A stretch of DNA of 64,000 nucleotides from positions 1-64,000 of the forward strand of contig JAEWEV010000021.1 in NCBI GenBank assembly GCA_023389155.1. Reading direction: 5' to 3'. The notes below the pieces were generated by a model. It was not told where the DNA came from and did not search any database. It saw only the letters and a program-made list of their open reading frames with translations. Shown piece by piece: positions 51,970 to 60,547 of this stretch. The position numbers were made by a program, and so were the translations under genes. The DNA is from Pseudomonadota bacterium. GTDB taxonomy: Bacteria > Pseudomonadota > Gammaproteobacteria > Burkholderiales > Burkholderiaceae_B. How positions within the stretch are numbered: the stretch's first letter is position 1; each line of letters opens with the position of its first letter.

Positions 51970-52941
51970 ATGAATTATTTCATAAAACTCGTACAGGCGA
52001 CACTCTGTGCCGCACTGTCCGCCATTACTCTCGGTGCTCATGCTGACGAGTATCCAAGCAAACCCGTCCGCATTACAGTTGGCATGGCGCCAGGCGGTTC
52101 AAATGACACAATTGCCCGCTTGATTTCAGCTGAATTGTCGGAAAAAATGGGCAAAACCTTTGTGGTCGAAAACAAACCGGGAGCCAACAGTACGATTGCC
52201 ACGAATGAATTAAAGCGAGCGAAACCGGATGGCTACAACCTAATGCTTGTTATTTCGTCGCACGTTACTAATACGATGCTGTATCCCAATTTGAATTACA
52301 GCTTGGACGACTTCAAGCCGGTTACCGTAATTGCAGAAACTCCCTTTGTTCTTGTGGCAAATCCCAAATTCAAACCTGATACCCTCAAGGAATTCATTGA
52401 TCTTGCCAAATCGAGTGATCAGAAAATAGACTTCGGCACGCCCGGGCTGGGTTCAACCCAGCATATTGCGATGGAATTGATGGATCAGATGGCTGGCATA
52501 AAAATGAACCATGTCCCTTATAAGGGGGGAGCACCCGCTCAGACGGATCTGCTTGGAGGAGTCATACCGGTAATATTTGCAACCCCAACCCAAAGTCTTC
52601 CATTCATTGAGAAGAATCAACTGAAAGCAATCGCCGTCACTTCAAAGGAACGATTGCCGCAACTTCCCCACGTGCCAACTTTCAATGAGGCAGGACTAGC
52701 AGGCTACGATGCGAATGTGTGGTTTGGCATTATTGCTCCAAAAGACACTCCTGACGAAATCGTTCAATCACTAAACAAGGAAATCACCAGTATCGTAAAA
52801 GGGGAAAAAATCCGCACGAGATTGGAAGACCTTGGACTGACCCCTATCGGCAGCAGCACCGAGCAGTTTCGACAGTTGCTGGAACAGGAACAGGCCAAGT
52901 GGCAAGAAGTCATCAAAAAAGCCAATATTAAGTTTCAGTAA
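51970..52941 (+). CDS. Bug-family (TctC) periplasmic binding protein, enolase-superfamily operon
   Basis: A 323-residue protein with signal LVQATLCAALSAITLGAHA, then DEYPSKPVRITVGMAPGGSNDTIARLIS and VVENKPGANSTIATNELKRAKPDGYN, the Bug signatures. Likely the binding component for the hydroxy-acid or carboxylate handled by the two enzymes encoded just downstream. No TctAB genes are near. AAAGGAG lies 9 bp upstream of the ATG. Confidence 0.93.
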   Translation: MNYFIKLVQATLCAALSAITLGAHADEYPSKPVRITVGMAPGGSNDTIARLISAELSEKMGKTFVVENKPGANSTIATNELKRAKPDGYNLMLVISSHVTNTMLYPNLNYSLDDFKPVTVIAETPFVLVANPKFKPDTLKEFIDLAKSSDQKIDFGTPGLGSTQHIAMELMDQMAGIKMNHVPYKGGAPAQTDLLGGVIPVIFATPTQSLPFIEKNQLKAIAVTSKERLPQLPHVPTFNEAGLAGYDANVWFGIIAPKDTPDEIVQSLNKEITSIVKGEKIRTRLEDLGLTPIGSSTEQFRQLLEQEQAKWQEVIKKANIKFQ

Positions 52942-52989
52942 ATCTATCTACTACATCTACTTTTTTCATCATCAGGAGTTTTGAATCTC

Positions 52990-54138
52990 ATGCCAGTCAT
53001 TGAGTCTGTTTCCGTTTGCATCGCACGCGTCCCTCTGGATCAGCCGGTAACTTTTTCTACTCGCTGTGTCAAAGCACGCGAATATTGCCTCATTCGCATC
53101 CGTTCCACCGATGGCATGGAAGGTCTGGGCTATTGTTATGCTGTCAATAGCGCCGGACGCCTTCTAGCCGTTGCGGTGACCGATCTCCTCGCAGCCAGAC
53201 TTGTCGGCCAAGACTCTCACCGGGTTGAAGGGCTATGGACAGAAATGTACCAGGAAGCCTTGCTGGTCGGGCGCACTGGCGCAGTTATGCGTGCCCTTTC
53301 CGCACTGGATACTGCTCTCTGGGATTTGAACGCCAGATCAGCAAAGCTTCCCCTATACAAATATCTCGGCGCAAAATCACTTGATCGTGTCCCAGGATAT
53401 GCAAGCGGAGGCTATTATCTGCCAGGCAAAACGACCGATGACCTTGCCCAGGAAATGTCCGACCACGTAAAACAGGGATTCAAAGCAGTAAAAATAAAAG
53501 TTGGACTTGAAAGTGTCGCAAACGAGCGAAAACGTCTTGCTGCAGTACGAGAAGCTATAGGTGACGATACTCGTTTAATGCTGGACGCAAATAATGCATG
53601 GCGGGATCTGCCCACCGCCCTTGAATACATGCGTTGCTTTGAACCTTTTAATCCATTTTGGATTGAAGAGCCGTTCTCTCCGGACGACATAGATAACCAC
53701 GCTCGACTCTCCAGGGCAACACCAATTACCGTTGCAACCGGTGAGGTGGAGGCGGGACGATGGCGCTTCAAGGACCTGATCGCTCAAGGAGCAACAACGT
53801 TGCTCCAGACTGATGCAACTGTCTGCGGCGGCATTACGGAATGGAGGCGGATCGCCGCCACGGCAGCGAGCCACGGCCTAACCGTAGAGCCTCATGCCTG
53901 GCACGATGTCCATATTCATTTGGTCGCCAGTACGCCGAATACGACTTACGTGGAGTGGATGCCGGATGATCATATCGTAAATTTCCGCAAGGTGATTGAT
54001 CGTCAGCTGATCGCGGAAAATGGAGATCTGCTGTTGCCGGAAGATCACGGTCTGGCTTTTCAGTTTGACGATGCCGCGATCGAAAAATACGGCGTGGTTT
54101 ATCCGGGAGAAAAAGACCGATGGATTACCATCAGTTGA
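52990..54138 (+). CDS. Enolase-superfamily enzyme, mandelate racemase subgroup
   Basis: A 382-residue (beta/alpha)8 enzyme with the full mandelate-racemase catalytic pattern. KxK is K168/K170, metal ligands are D199 (LMLDANNAW), E226 (IEEP) and E252 (ATGE), the His-Asp dyad is H302 (PHAWHD) with D275 (QTDATVCGG), and E322 follows. All are offset by about +5 from mandelate racemase numbering, as recalled. It abstracts the alpha-proton of a carboxylate: racemase or sugar-acid/2-hydroxyacid dehydratase. Start: ATG at 52990 (AGGAG 11 bp upstream) or TTG at 52981. It overlaps the dehydrogenase gene by 19 bp. Confidence 0.92.
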   Translation: MPVIESVSVCIARVPLDQPVTFSTRCVKAREYCLIRIRSTDGMEGLGYCYAVNSAGRLLAVAVTDLLAARLVGQDSHRVEGLWTEMYQEALLVGRTGAVMRALSALDTALWDLNARSAKLPLYKYLGAKSLDRVPGYASGGYYLPGKTTDDLAQEMSDHVKQGFKAVKIKVGLESVANERKRLAAVREAIGDDTRLMLDANNAWRDLPTALEYMRCFEPFNPFWIEEPFSPDDIDNHARLSRATPITVATGEVEAGRWRFKDLIAQGATTLLQTDATVCGGITEWRRIAATAASHGLTVEPHAWHDVHIHLVASTPNTTYVEWMPDDHIVNFRKVIDRQLIAENGDLLLPEDHGLAFQFDDAAIEKYGVVYPGEKDRWITIS

Positions 54139-55142
54139 ATGCGCACACACGTCCGTTAGGGCTTTTGCTCTCCGACAAGGTGAACCAGCAATATGGATTG
54201 CGGTTTGAAGAACTGGCGGAAAAAAATGAAGTTGTCATTCGCCGCTATCCTTTAACAGGTGTCGGGGAAGAAGATTACAGCCGTATTGATGCTGCATTTT
54301 TTTCTCGCGACCTGTATGCGGGAAGTTCAATGATCTCACCGAGTCCGTTATCGAGTGCTTTTTTTCGGATCGTTAATAATGCAAAAATGCTTCAGTGGCT
54401 GCATGTGTGCTCGTCTGGTCTGGATCTTCCCCAATATGCAACCAGCCTTGCACGGGGTATCCACGTAACCACATCCAGTGGTTCCACGGCCATACCAATA
54501 GCACAGACAACAATGGCCGCCATGCTTTCCCTATCGCGAGGATTTGGGCACTGGCTGCCGGCTCAGGCTAGTCGGAACTGGGCGCCTCTGTCAGGTGACA
54601 ATTTGCCAGCTGATATTACCTCGCAACATGTTCTTATTGCAGGTGCCGGTGCTATTGGCCAAGCGCTAGGACGAATGTTATTAGCTGTAGGATTTCGAGT
54701 GACGGCGGTTCGCAGAAAGGCAATCCCTTTAGCTCCGTTCGATAGCGTTATTGATTACAGCCAACTCGACCATGCATTAGCCACCTGCGACTGGCTCGTT
54801 CTTGCTTTGCCGCTGAACCAAGAAACCCGAGGGATAATAGATCGACGGCGTCTAGCCCTCATGCCATCCAGTGCGTATATCGCCAATATCGGGCGAGGCG
54901 CACTTATCGACGAAGAGGCGTTGACGGAAGCGTTGTCGTATGGTCGCATTGCAGGCGCCTATCTGGATACCTTCGTTCGGGAACCTCTGCCACCGGCATC
55001 ACCCTTGTGGGGTTTGCCAAACGTATGGATCACGCCTCACAATAGTTCAGCCTCACGCGGTCACGAGCAACGTGTTGTCGAAAAATTCGAGCACGAATAT
55101 AAAAAATGGCTCAACGTGCATGTCAAACACTCCCCGTCATAA
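54120..55142 (+). CDS. D-2-hydroxyacid dehydrogenase
   Basis: A 340-residue NAD(P)-dependent dehydrogenase with nucleotide motif HVLIAGAGAIGQALGRML, substrate arginine in ANIGRGALIDEEAL and C-terminal acid/base His in VWITPHNSSASRGHE; the Glu is in DTFVREPLPPAS. GAGAIG in place of GxGxxG is acceptable. The active-site arrangement is that of the D-lactate/glyoxylate reductase family. The gene starts inside the enolase-superfamily gene (19 bp overlap), so both steps probably act in sequence on one 2-hydroxy or 2-oxo acid. Confidence 0.92.
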   Translation: MDYHQLNAHTRPLGLLLSDKVNQQYGLRFEELAEKNEVVIRRYPLTGVGEEDYSRIDAAFFSRDLYAGSSMISPSPLSSAFFRIVNNAKMLQWLHVCSSGLDLPQYATSLARGIHVTTSSGSTAIPIAQTTMAAMLSLSRGFGHWLPAQASRNWAPLSGDNLPADITSQHVLIAGAGAIGQALGRMLLAVGFRVTAVRRKAIPLAPFDSVIDYSQLDHALATCDWLVLALPLNQETRGIIDRRRLALMPSSAYIANIGRGALIDEEALTEALSYGRIAGAYLDTFVREPLPPASPLWGLPNVWITPHNSSASRGHEQRVVEKFEHEYKKWLNVHVKHSPS

Positions 55143-55345
55143 ATACCGAAGGCCTGTTTTGGTGTAAAACAATTCTCGGATCCCAATTTGCCGATTTACC
55201 CCGGGATCCACTTTCTATTAATTTGGATCCGTTCTTCGAATGTGGTATGTTGGTATCAATATTGCGTATTCTAAGCGCGCCTCACGGCGCATGCTCACGA
55301 GTTTCGGAACGCACACTAGGACAAATAACTTCACAGAGGATATCA

Positions 55346-56329
55346 ATGGGACTTCTCGTTGACGGCAAATGGCAGGACAAGTGGTACGACACGGCAAGCA
55401 GTGGTGGTCGGTTTGTGCGCAGTGACGCTCAGTTTCGCAACTGGATCACACACGATGGCAGTGCAGGCCCCAGCGGCACAGATGGATTCAAGGCCGAGGC
55501 CGGGCGTTATCACCTGTACGTGTCTCTGGCTTGCCCCTGGGCGAATCGAACATTGATCCTGCGGACTTTGAAAGGTCTGGAGTCCATGATCAGCGTCTCG
55601 GTGGTGAACCCTTATATGGGCAGCCACGGCTGGTCTTTCGAATCTGCTCCCGGTGTCATTGCTGACCCTGTGGGAAATGCGGATTATCTCTACGAAGTGT
55701 ATCTGCGGGCGCAACCTGACTATAGCGGACGCGTCACCGTACCGGTACTCTGGGATCTGCAACGCAATACTATTGTGAATAACGAATCAGCAGAAATCAT
55801 CCGCATACTCAATTCGGCGTTCGATGGTATTGGCGCCAGGCCTGGAGACTATTCACCTGCCATGCTGTTGTCAGAGATAGACAAAATCAACGCAAAAATT
55901 TACGAGAATGTGAATAACGGTGTTTACAAGACAGGCTTCGCGACAAAACAGGACGTTTACGAAAAAGAAGTTGGCAGGCTGTTCGCTACACTGGATGAAC
56001 TCGAGTCAGCACTGGGACAGCGCAGATATCTGCTGGGTGACACCATCACGGAGGCAGACTGGCGCCTGTTTACCACGCTGATTCGTTTTGACGCGGTCTA
56101 CCACGGCCATTTCAAGTGCAATCTCAGGCGACTGGTGGATTACCAAAACCTCTGGAGCTACACGCGCGAACTTTATCAATGGCCGGGCGTGGCCGATACC
56201 GTCAATTTCGATCACATCAAACAGCACTACTATCGCAGTCACCCCAGCATCAATCCGAATGGCATTGTTCCATTGGGGCCGATACTTGATCTGCAACAAC
56301 CGGCTACACGAGCGTGGAATCGACCCTAG
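55346..56329 (+). CDS. Glutathionyl-hydroquinone reductase (Xi-class GST)
   Basis: A 327-residue protein related to E. coli YqjG and PcpF. The catalytic motif LACPWANRTLI has Cys63 at the same position as in YqjG, and the Xi-class features NPYMGSHGWSF, PVLWDLQRNTIVNNESAEIIR and LGDTITEADWRLFTTLIRFDAVYHGHFKCN are all present. It reduces glutathionyl-hydroquinones using GSH. The ATG at 55346 (AGAGGA ribosome site) is chosen; 80 upstream in-frame codons look non-coding. It overlaps the convergent MFS gene by 4 bp. Confidence 0.93.
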   Translation: MGLLVDGKWQDKWYDTASSGGRFVRSDAQFRNWITHDGSAGPSGTDGFKAEAGRYHLYVSLACPWANRTLILRTLKGLESMISVSVVNPYMGSHGWSFESAPGVIADPVGNADYLYEVYLRAQPDYSGRVTVPVLWDLQRNTIVNNESAEIIRILNSAFDGIGARPGDYSPAMLLSEIDKINAKIYENVNNGVYKTGFATKQDVYEKEVGRLFATLDELESALGQRRYLLGDTITEADWRLFTTLIRFDAVYHGHFKCNLRRLVDYQNLWSYTRELYQWPGVADTVNFDHIKQHYYRSHPSINPNGIVPLGPILDLQQPATRAWNRP

Positions 56330-57651
56330 CGTGCCTGCCGGGGACGGCGCAATAGGGTGTATGCAATAATGCCCACCGAAAGCACGAGGGCTGACATCAC
56401 AAAGGCAGAGGTAAAAATATCCCCGCCTTCAAAACGGAATATGTCGTGCGCTTTACCTGAAGCCCACTGCATAAAGGACGCGCCCAGGAAAAGTGATGTA
56501 TTGAACAGTGCAATCGCCCTGCCTTGCATATCCTCGGGATATACCTCTTTGGCATCAGCCAGTTGCCATACCGTATTGGCTGCAGCAACGGCGATAACGA
56601 CAATTGCCGCGATGCTGCTCCATAGATGGTGGCTGTATGCGAGATACAGGAAACCGGCAACAAGAAACCACGGTTCTATGCAAAGATAACGGTAACGTTT
56701 TCCGGGACCCGGATCGAATTTCCCAAACAGCATGGGGCTGAACACCGACACCACCGAGAGTATAAGTGCCAGGTTCCCCGCAAATACCAGACTTACCTCA
56801 TAGCGCTCTACCATCAACGGTCCCAGCCAGAGTCCCCGCAGCGTCAGAAATGCAGCATAGATAACAAATACCAGTGAAAGAATGCCCGGTGTTTCGCGTA
56901 TCTGTAATAACGCTTTATAACCTGATATCGAACGCACAGCCAGCAGGGTTTTCTGCCGCAAGCTAAGCGAGGTCGAATCCAGCGCATTGTCCACATTACG
57001 CACGCCAAAGAAAATCAATAGCCAGGTCAGAAAACTCAAGACCGCCAGAATATAAAAACAGCTACGCCAGCCAAAATGATCAACCAGCCAGGCGGTCGGC
57101 GTTGACGTAAAAATAAGACCCAGGCTGCCTGATCCCAATGCGAACGCGTACATCATGGAAAACTGCTTCCCGGTAAAATGCCGTGCCATCAGGACAATGC
57201 ATACCAGAAAGGCAGGCGCACATCCGAAACCAATCAGAATTTGACCCCACTGCAGCATTGCCGGCGACACCGCCATTGCAGATAGCAATGCACCCACAAC
57301 CGAGAACGGGGATACGAAAATAATGGTTTTGCGGATGCCGAAATTGTCGATCAGGATTCCAATCAGCAGCTGAAGACAGCCAAATGCAATATGAAAGGAA
57401 CCGATCACACCCGCAAGCCTGTCGCTGTTCAGGGCAAATTCGGATTTAAGCGGGACAGAAAGAATGCCTCCAACCGTGCGGTAGGCCTGACTCAGAATAA
57501 ACCCGGAGAGCAGCAAATAAAGCATGAGTTTGACTTTATTGATTGAAATCGACTGCGTGTTCAACGGGCGCCTCTGATCGAAATAGTCATATTGAAGTTT
57601 TGATTGTAGCGCAATGCAACATAACGACTGCAATAGTGCGATTTGATCCAT
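56326..57651 (-). CDS. MFS transporter
   Basis: A protein of up to 441 residues with about 12 membrane helices: FILSQAYRTVGGILSVPL early, the motif A-like loop LIDNFGIRKTIIF after helix 2, GQILIGFGCAPAFLVCIVLMARHF, and a late VMSALVLSVGIIAYTLLRRPRQAR. No substrate can be assigned; it resembles anion/cation or carboxylate exporters or importers. The start is uncertain: the frame opens at 57651, but the first 42 residues have no ribosome site and the membrane part begins at about 57525. Its 3' end overlaps the neighbouring gene by 4 bp. The IclR gene lies 84 bp upstream in the same direction. Confidence 0.85.
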   Translation of the reverse strand: MDQIALLQSLCCIALQSKLQYDYFDQRRPLNTQSISINKVKLMLYLLLSGFILSQAYRTVGGILSVPLKSEFALNSDRLAGVIGSFHIAFGCLQLLIGILIDNFGIRKTIIFVSPFSVVGALLSAMAVSPAMLQWGQILIGFGCAPAFLVCIVLMARHFTGKQFSMMYAFALGSGSLGLIFTSTPTAWLVDHFGWRSCFYILAVLSFLTWLLIFFGVRNVDNALDSTSLSLRQKTLLAVRSISGYKALLQIRETPGILSLVFVIYAAFLTLRGLWLGPLMVERYEVSLVFAGNLALILSVVSVFSPMLFGKFDPGPGKRYRYLCIEPWFLVAGFLYLAYSHHLWSSIAAIVVIAVAAANTVWQLADAKEVYPEDMQGRAIALFNTSLFLGASFMQWASGKAHDIFRFEGGDIFTSAFVMSALVLSVGIIAYTLLRRPRQAR

Positions 57652-57735
57652 CGTTTTTTAACTAAACAAAGAATCTTGCCGCAAAACCCGCACTCATCAG
57701 GACCATAAACCTGATGCGAATCCTGATTATTGAAA

Positions 57736-58503
57736 TCAATCGACAGCTTCAAGCAACGCCTTGGCAAGATCCAGAAGCACGGGGCCAAGCCGTCGTTCAA
57801 TCTCTGATACTGCCAGTTGCGTGTTCACGCTGACATTCAGGACATGGACAGGATGATGGTTGAAATATAGCGGTGTGGCCAGGGCAACTACATTGGGCTG
57901 CCACGATGCCGTGCAATACCCCATCTGGTGCACATTTTCTATCGATTGCATGATTTCCCGTTCCAGCGACTTCCAGTCGACGTGGCGGTGAAGCTGCAAT
58001 TGCTGCAAAAGAGCATCCCTGGCTGCCGGTGACAGACTTGCCAGATGAGCGTGACCCAGTGAGGTCAGTTCGACGGGAACCCGCTGGCCGGCGACCACGT
58101 TGCGTAAGGATATTTTTCGATTGAATCGCACCGATTCCAGATAAACCATTTCTTCACGGTCAAGGATCGCAATGCCAACATTGATTTTATTCGCCTCCGC
58201 CACGCGCCGCATCAGGGGCGCTGCCGATCGGAGCACGGGCGAGCCGGAGCGCATGGCATGTCCAAAACTCAATAAAGGAACGGCCAGCCGGTAGGCCCTT
58301 TCGCGGGAGTCATACTCCAGCATCCCCGTTCTCACCAGCGTCTGGGTCAGACGACTGACGGTTGCCGGCGCAATCCCCGTTCGGTCCGCCAATTCACTAT
58401 TGCCCATTAAATCCGCACCGGGCCGAAAGGCGCGCAAAATCTCAATCCCACGCTCAAGCGAACGATTCTGGGCAGGCCTTTCCAGGCGGTTCTGCTTCTT
58501 CAT
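57736..58503 (-). CDS. IclR-family transcriptional regulator
   Basis: A 255-residue regulator: N-terminal winged helix (SLERGIEILRAFRPGADLMGNSELADRTGIAPATVSRLTQTLVRTGMLEYD) and an effector domain (MRRVAEANKINVGIAILDREEMVYLESVR, HVLNVSVNTQLAVSEIERRLGP). The start MKKQNRLERPAQNRS at 58503 is preferred; earlier in-frame ATGs at 58536 and 58656 are possible. Divergent from the Bug-crotonase-CoA ligase unit, which it likely controls. Confidence 0.92.
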   Translation of the reverse strand: MKKQNRLERPAQNRSLERGIEILRAFRPGADLMGNSELADRTGIAPATVSRLTQTLVRTGMLEYDSRERAYRLAVPLLSFGHAMRSGSPVLRSAAPLMRRVAEANKINVGIAILDREEMVYLESVRFNRKISLRNVVAGQRVPVELTSLGHAHLASLSPAARDALLQQLQLHRHVDWKSLEREIMQSIENVHQMGYCTASWQPNVVALATPLYFNHHPVHVLNVSVNTQLAVSEIERRLGPVLLDLAKALLEAVD

Positions 58504-58693
58504 TCTTACCACAGATGTCTCCCACCGTAATTCCATAGAGTGAAATTGCAATATTAACTTGCTGCAGTTTAGCGCATAAACTGATTCAGTATTTTCAATA
58601 AACCCGTGCCACGACTTCCGATTCACGTGAACCGATCCGCAACTCGCGGCAATCACGATAAAACCGTAAATTCAGACCTCCCGGAGGAGAAAA

Positions 58694-59695
58694 ATGAAAA
58701 TGAGACAACTATCCATTCCCTGCCTTAGCACAGTCAAACGTGCTTTGATCGGCATCGCCGCAATTACTACCCTGGTTGCCGTGCAACCTGTTCTGGCAGC
58801 CTTTCCAGAACGCCCCGTAAAACTCATCGTCCCTTTTGCGCCAGGAGGCGGGACTGACATGATTTCCCGATTACTCGCCGACGGGATGTCACAGGAATTG
58901 AAACAGCCGGTGATTGTCGAGAATAAGCCCGGCGCGGGCACCACCATCGGCTCGGCTGACGTGGCCAGGGCCAGACCTGACGGATACACCTTGCTCATGG
59001 CAACGTTTGCGCACGTCGTTAATCCGTATCTGCATCCTAAGCTCCCCTACGACACAGACAAAGCATTTGCTGCAGTCAGCATGATTGGCCACTCACCCAG
59101 CGTGCTGGTTGTCAAACCCGACAGCCCATTGAAATCAGTCAAGGATCTGCTTGATGCGGCACGGGAAAAACCGGGACGCATTACCTATGCATCGCAGGGC
59201 GTAGGTACATCTGCACACCTGGCAGGTGAACTTCTGGAAACACTCGCCAAAGTCGATTTATCTCATGTTCCATATCGTGGCGCCGGACCTGCGTTAAATG
59301 ATCTGCTTGGCGGCCATGTCGATATGATGTTTGGCACCGCGGCGGCAGTCGGATCCTCCCTGGCAGCGGGTACGCTGCGGGCTCTTGGCGTGACCACAAC
59401 AGAGCGCTCTCCGGCTTTGCCCGATATTCCCACTATTGCCGAAAGCGGTGTCCCGGATTATGTGCTGGACAGCTGGTACGGCTTGTATGCGCCAGCCGGC
59501 ACCCCGGCTGACGTCATTGAAAAACTCAATGCGGCTGCACACAAGGCTGCCAATACGGAAACATTCAAGAACAAAGTACAGAGCGAAGGCCTGGTGATTT
59601 CCACTGGAACCCCCAAGGAACTTGATGACTATATAAAAGGTGAGCAGGCTCGCTGGAAAAAAGTCATATCAGCCAGCAAGATTACGCTGGACTAA
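58694..59695 (+). CDS. Bug-family (TctC) periplasmic binding protein, acyl-CoA operon
   Basis: A 333-residue protein with signal ALIGIAAITTLVAVQPVLA followed by AFPERPVKLIVPFAPGGGTDMISRLLADG and VVENKPGAGTTIGSADVARARPDGYT. GGAGGAG lies 6 bp before the ATG. It heads a three-gene unit with a crotonase and an ADP-forming acyl-CoA ligase, hinting at uptake of a carboxylic acid that is then activated to its CoA ester. Confidence 0.94.
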   Translation: MKMRQLSIPCLSTVKRALIGIAAITTLVAVQPVLAAFPERPVKLIVPFAPGGGTDMISRLLADGMSQELKQPVIVENKPGAGTTIGSADVARARPDGYTLLMATFAHVVNPYLHPKLPYDTDKAFAAVSMIGHSPSVLVVKPDSPLKSVKDLLDAAREKPGRITYASQGVGTSAHLAGELLETLAKVDLSHVPYRGAGPALNDLLGGHVDMMFGTAAAVGSSLAAGTLRALGVTTTERSPALPDIPTIAESGVPDYVLDSWYGLYAPAGTPADVIEKLNAAAHKAANTETFKNKVQSEGLVISTGTPKELDDYIKGEQARWKKVISASKITLD

Positions 59696-59713
59696 TATCA
59701 ATCAAAAAAAGGA

Positions 59714-60547
59714 ATGAAAAAGATGACACCGACACTCGTCAAGGTCGAAGTAGATGCCGGTATTGCAACTGTGTATCTCAACAGGCCCGAAAAGCGTAAT
59801 GCGATGAGCGATGATATGCGCACTGAGTTTATCCACGTTCTGGAGCAGATTGCCGCGGACAACGCCATTCGTGCGCTGGTTCTGACCGGCAATGGTAAAG
59901 GGTTTTGTGCCGGCGGAGATATTGCGGGCATGCAACGCCGGATGGAAGCTCCCACGGGCGAAATCGCCATTAATGGCTGGCGTCGCCAGCAACGGGTTCA
60001 TCACGCGATCTCCCTGCTATATACCATGCCCAAACCGACGATTGCAGCGGTCAACGGTGCTGCATCGGGCCTGGGCGCCGACACCGCAATGAGTTGCGAT
60101 TTCATCGTCGCTTCCGACATGGCGACATTCACCTGGTCATATATCAATCGTGGACTGATCCCGGATGGCGGCGGCATGTACTTCCTGCCAAGACGTATTG
60201 GCCTGCCCAAAGCAAAAGAGCTGATATTCAGCGGAAGAACCGTCAAGGCAGAGGAGGCGCTGACTCTGGGAATTGCTGATCGGTTGACCTCGCCCGATAC
60301 CTTGCTGAGTGATGCCCGGCAATGGGCAACAGAATTGAGTACCGGCTCCGGTACCGCACTGGCACTGGGAAAAACCATTCTGAACCAGACCTTCGAAATC
60401 ACAGCGGATCAGGCATTTGCACAGGGCAGTCAGGCCCAGGGGATCTGTTATACCAGTACAGAACACCGTGAATCGGTCATGGCATTTCTGGAAAAAATGA
60501 ACAGCAGAAAATCGGATGGAGCAACGGATCGGACGAAACAATCATGA
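59714..60547 (+). CDS. Enoyl-CoA hydratase/isomerase family protein
   Basis: A 277-residue crotonase: VYLNRPEKRNAMSDDM (first signature), oxyanion loop GKGFCAGGDIAGM and helix AVNGAASGLGADTAMSCDFIVAS. The position of the second catalytic residue reads RGLIPDGGGMYFLPRRIG, with Asp, as in PaaG-type isomerases rather than classical hydratases. The C-terminal part is rather long and charged. Its stop overlaps the ATG of the CoA ligase (ATGA), so the enzymes are made together. Exact reaction unknown. Confidence 0.92.
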   Translation: MKKMTPTLVKVEVDAGIATVYLNRPEKRNAMSDDMRTEFIHVLEQIAADNAIRALVLTGNGKGFCAGGDIAGMQRRMEAPTGEIAINGWRRQQRVHHAISLLYTMPKPTIAAVNGAASGLGADTAMSCDFIVASDMATFTWSYINRGLIPDGGGMYFLPRRIGLPKAKELIFSGRTVKAEEALTLGIADRLTSPDTLLSDARQWATELSTGSGTALALGKTILNQTFEITADQAFAQGSQAQGICYTSTEHRESVMAFLEKMNSRKSDGATDRTKQS

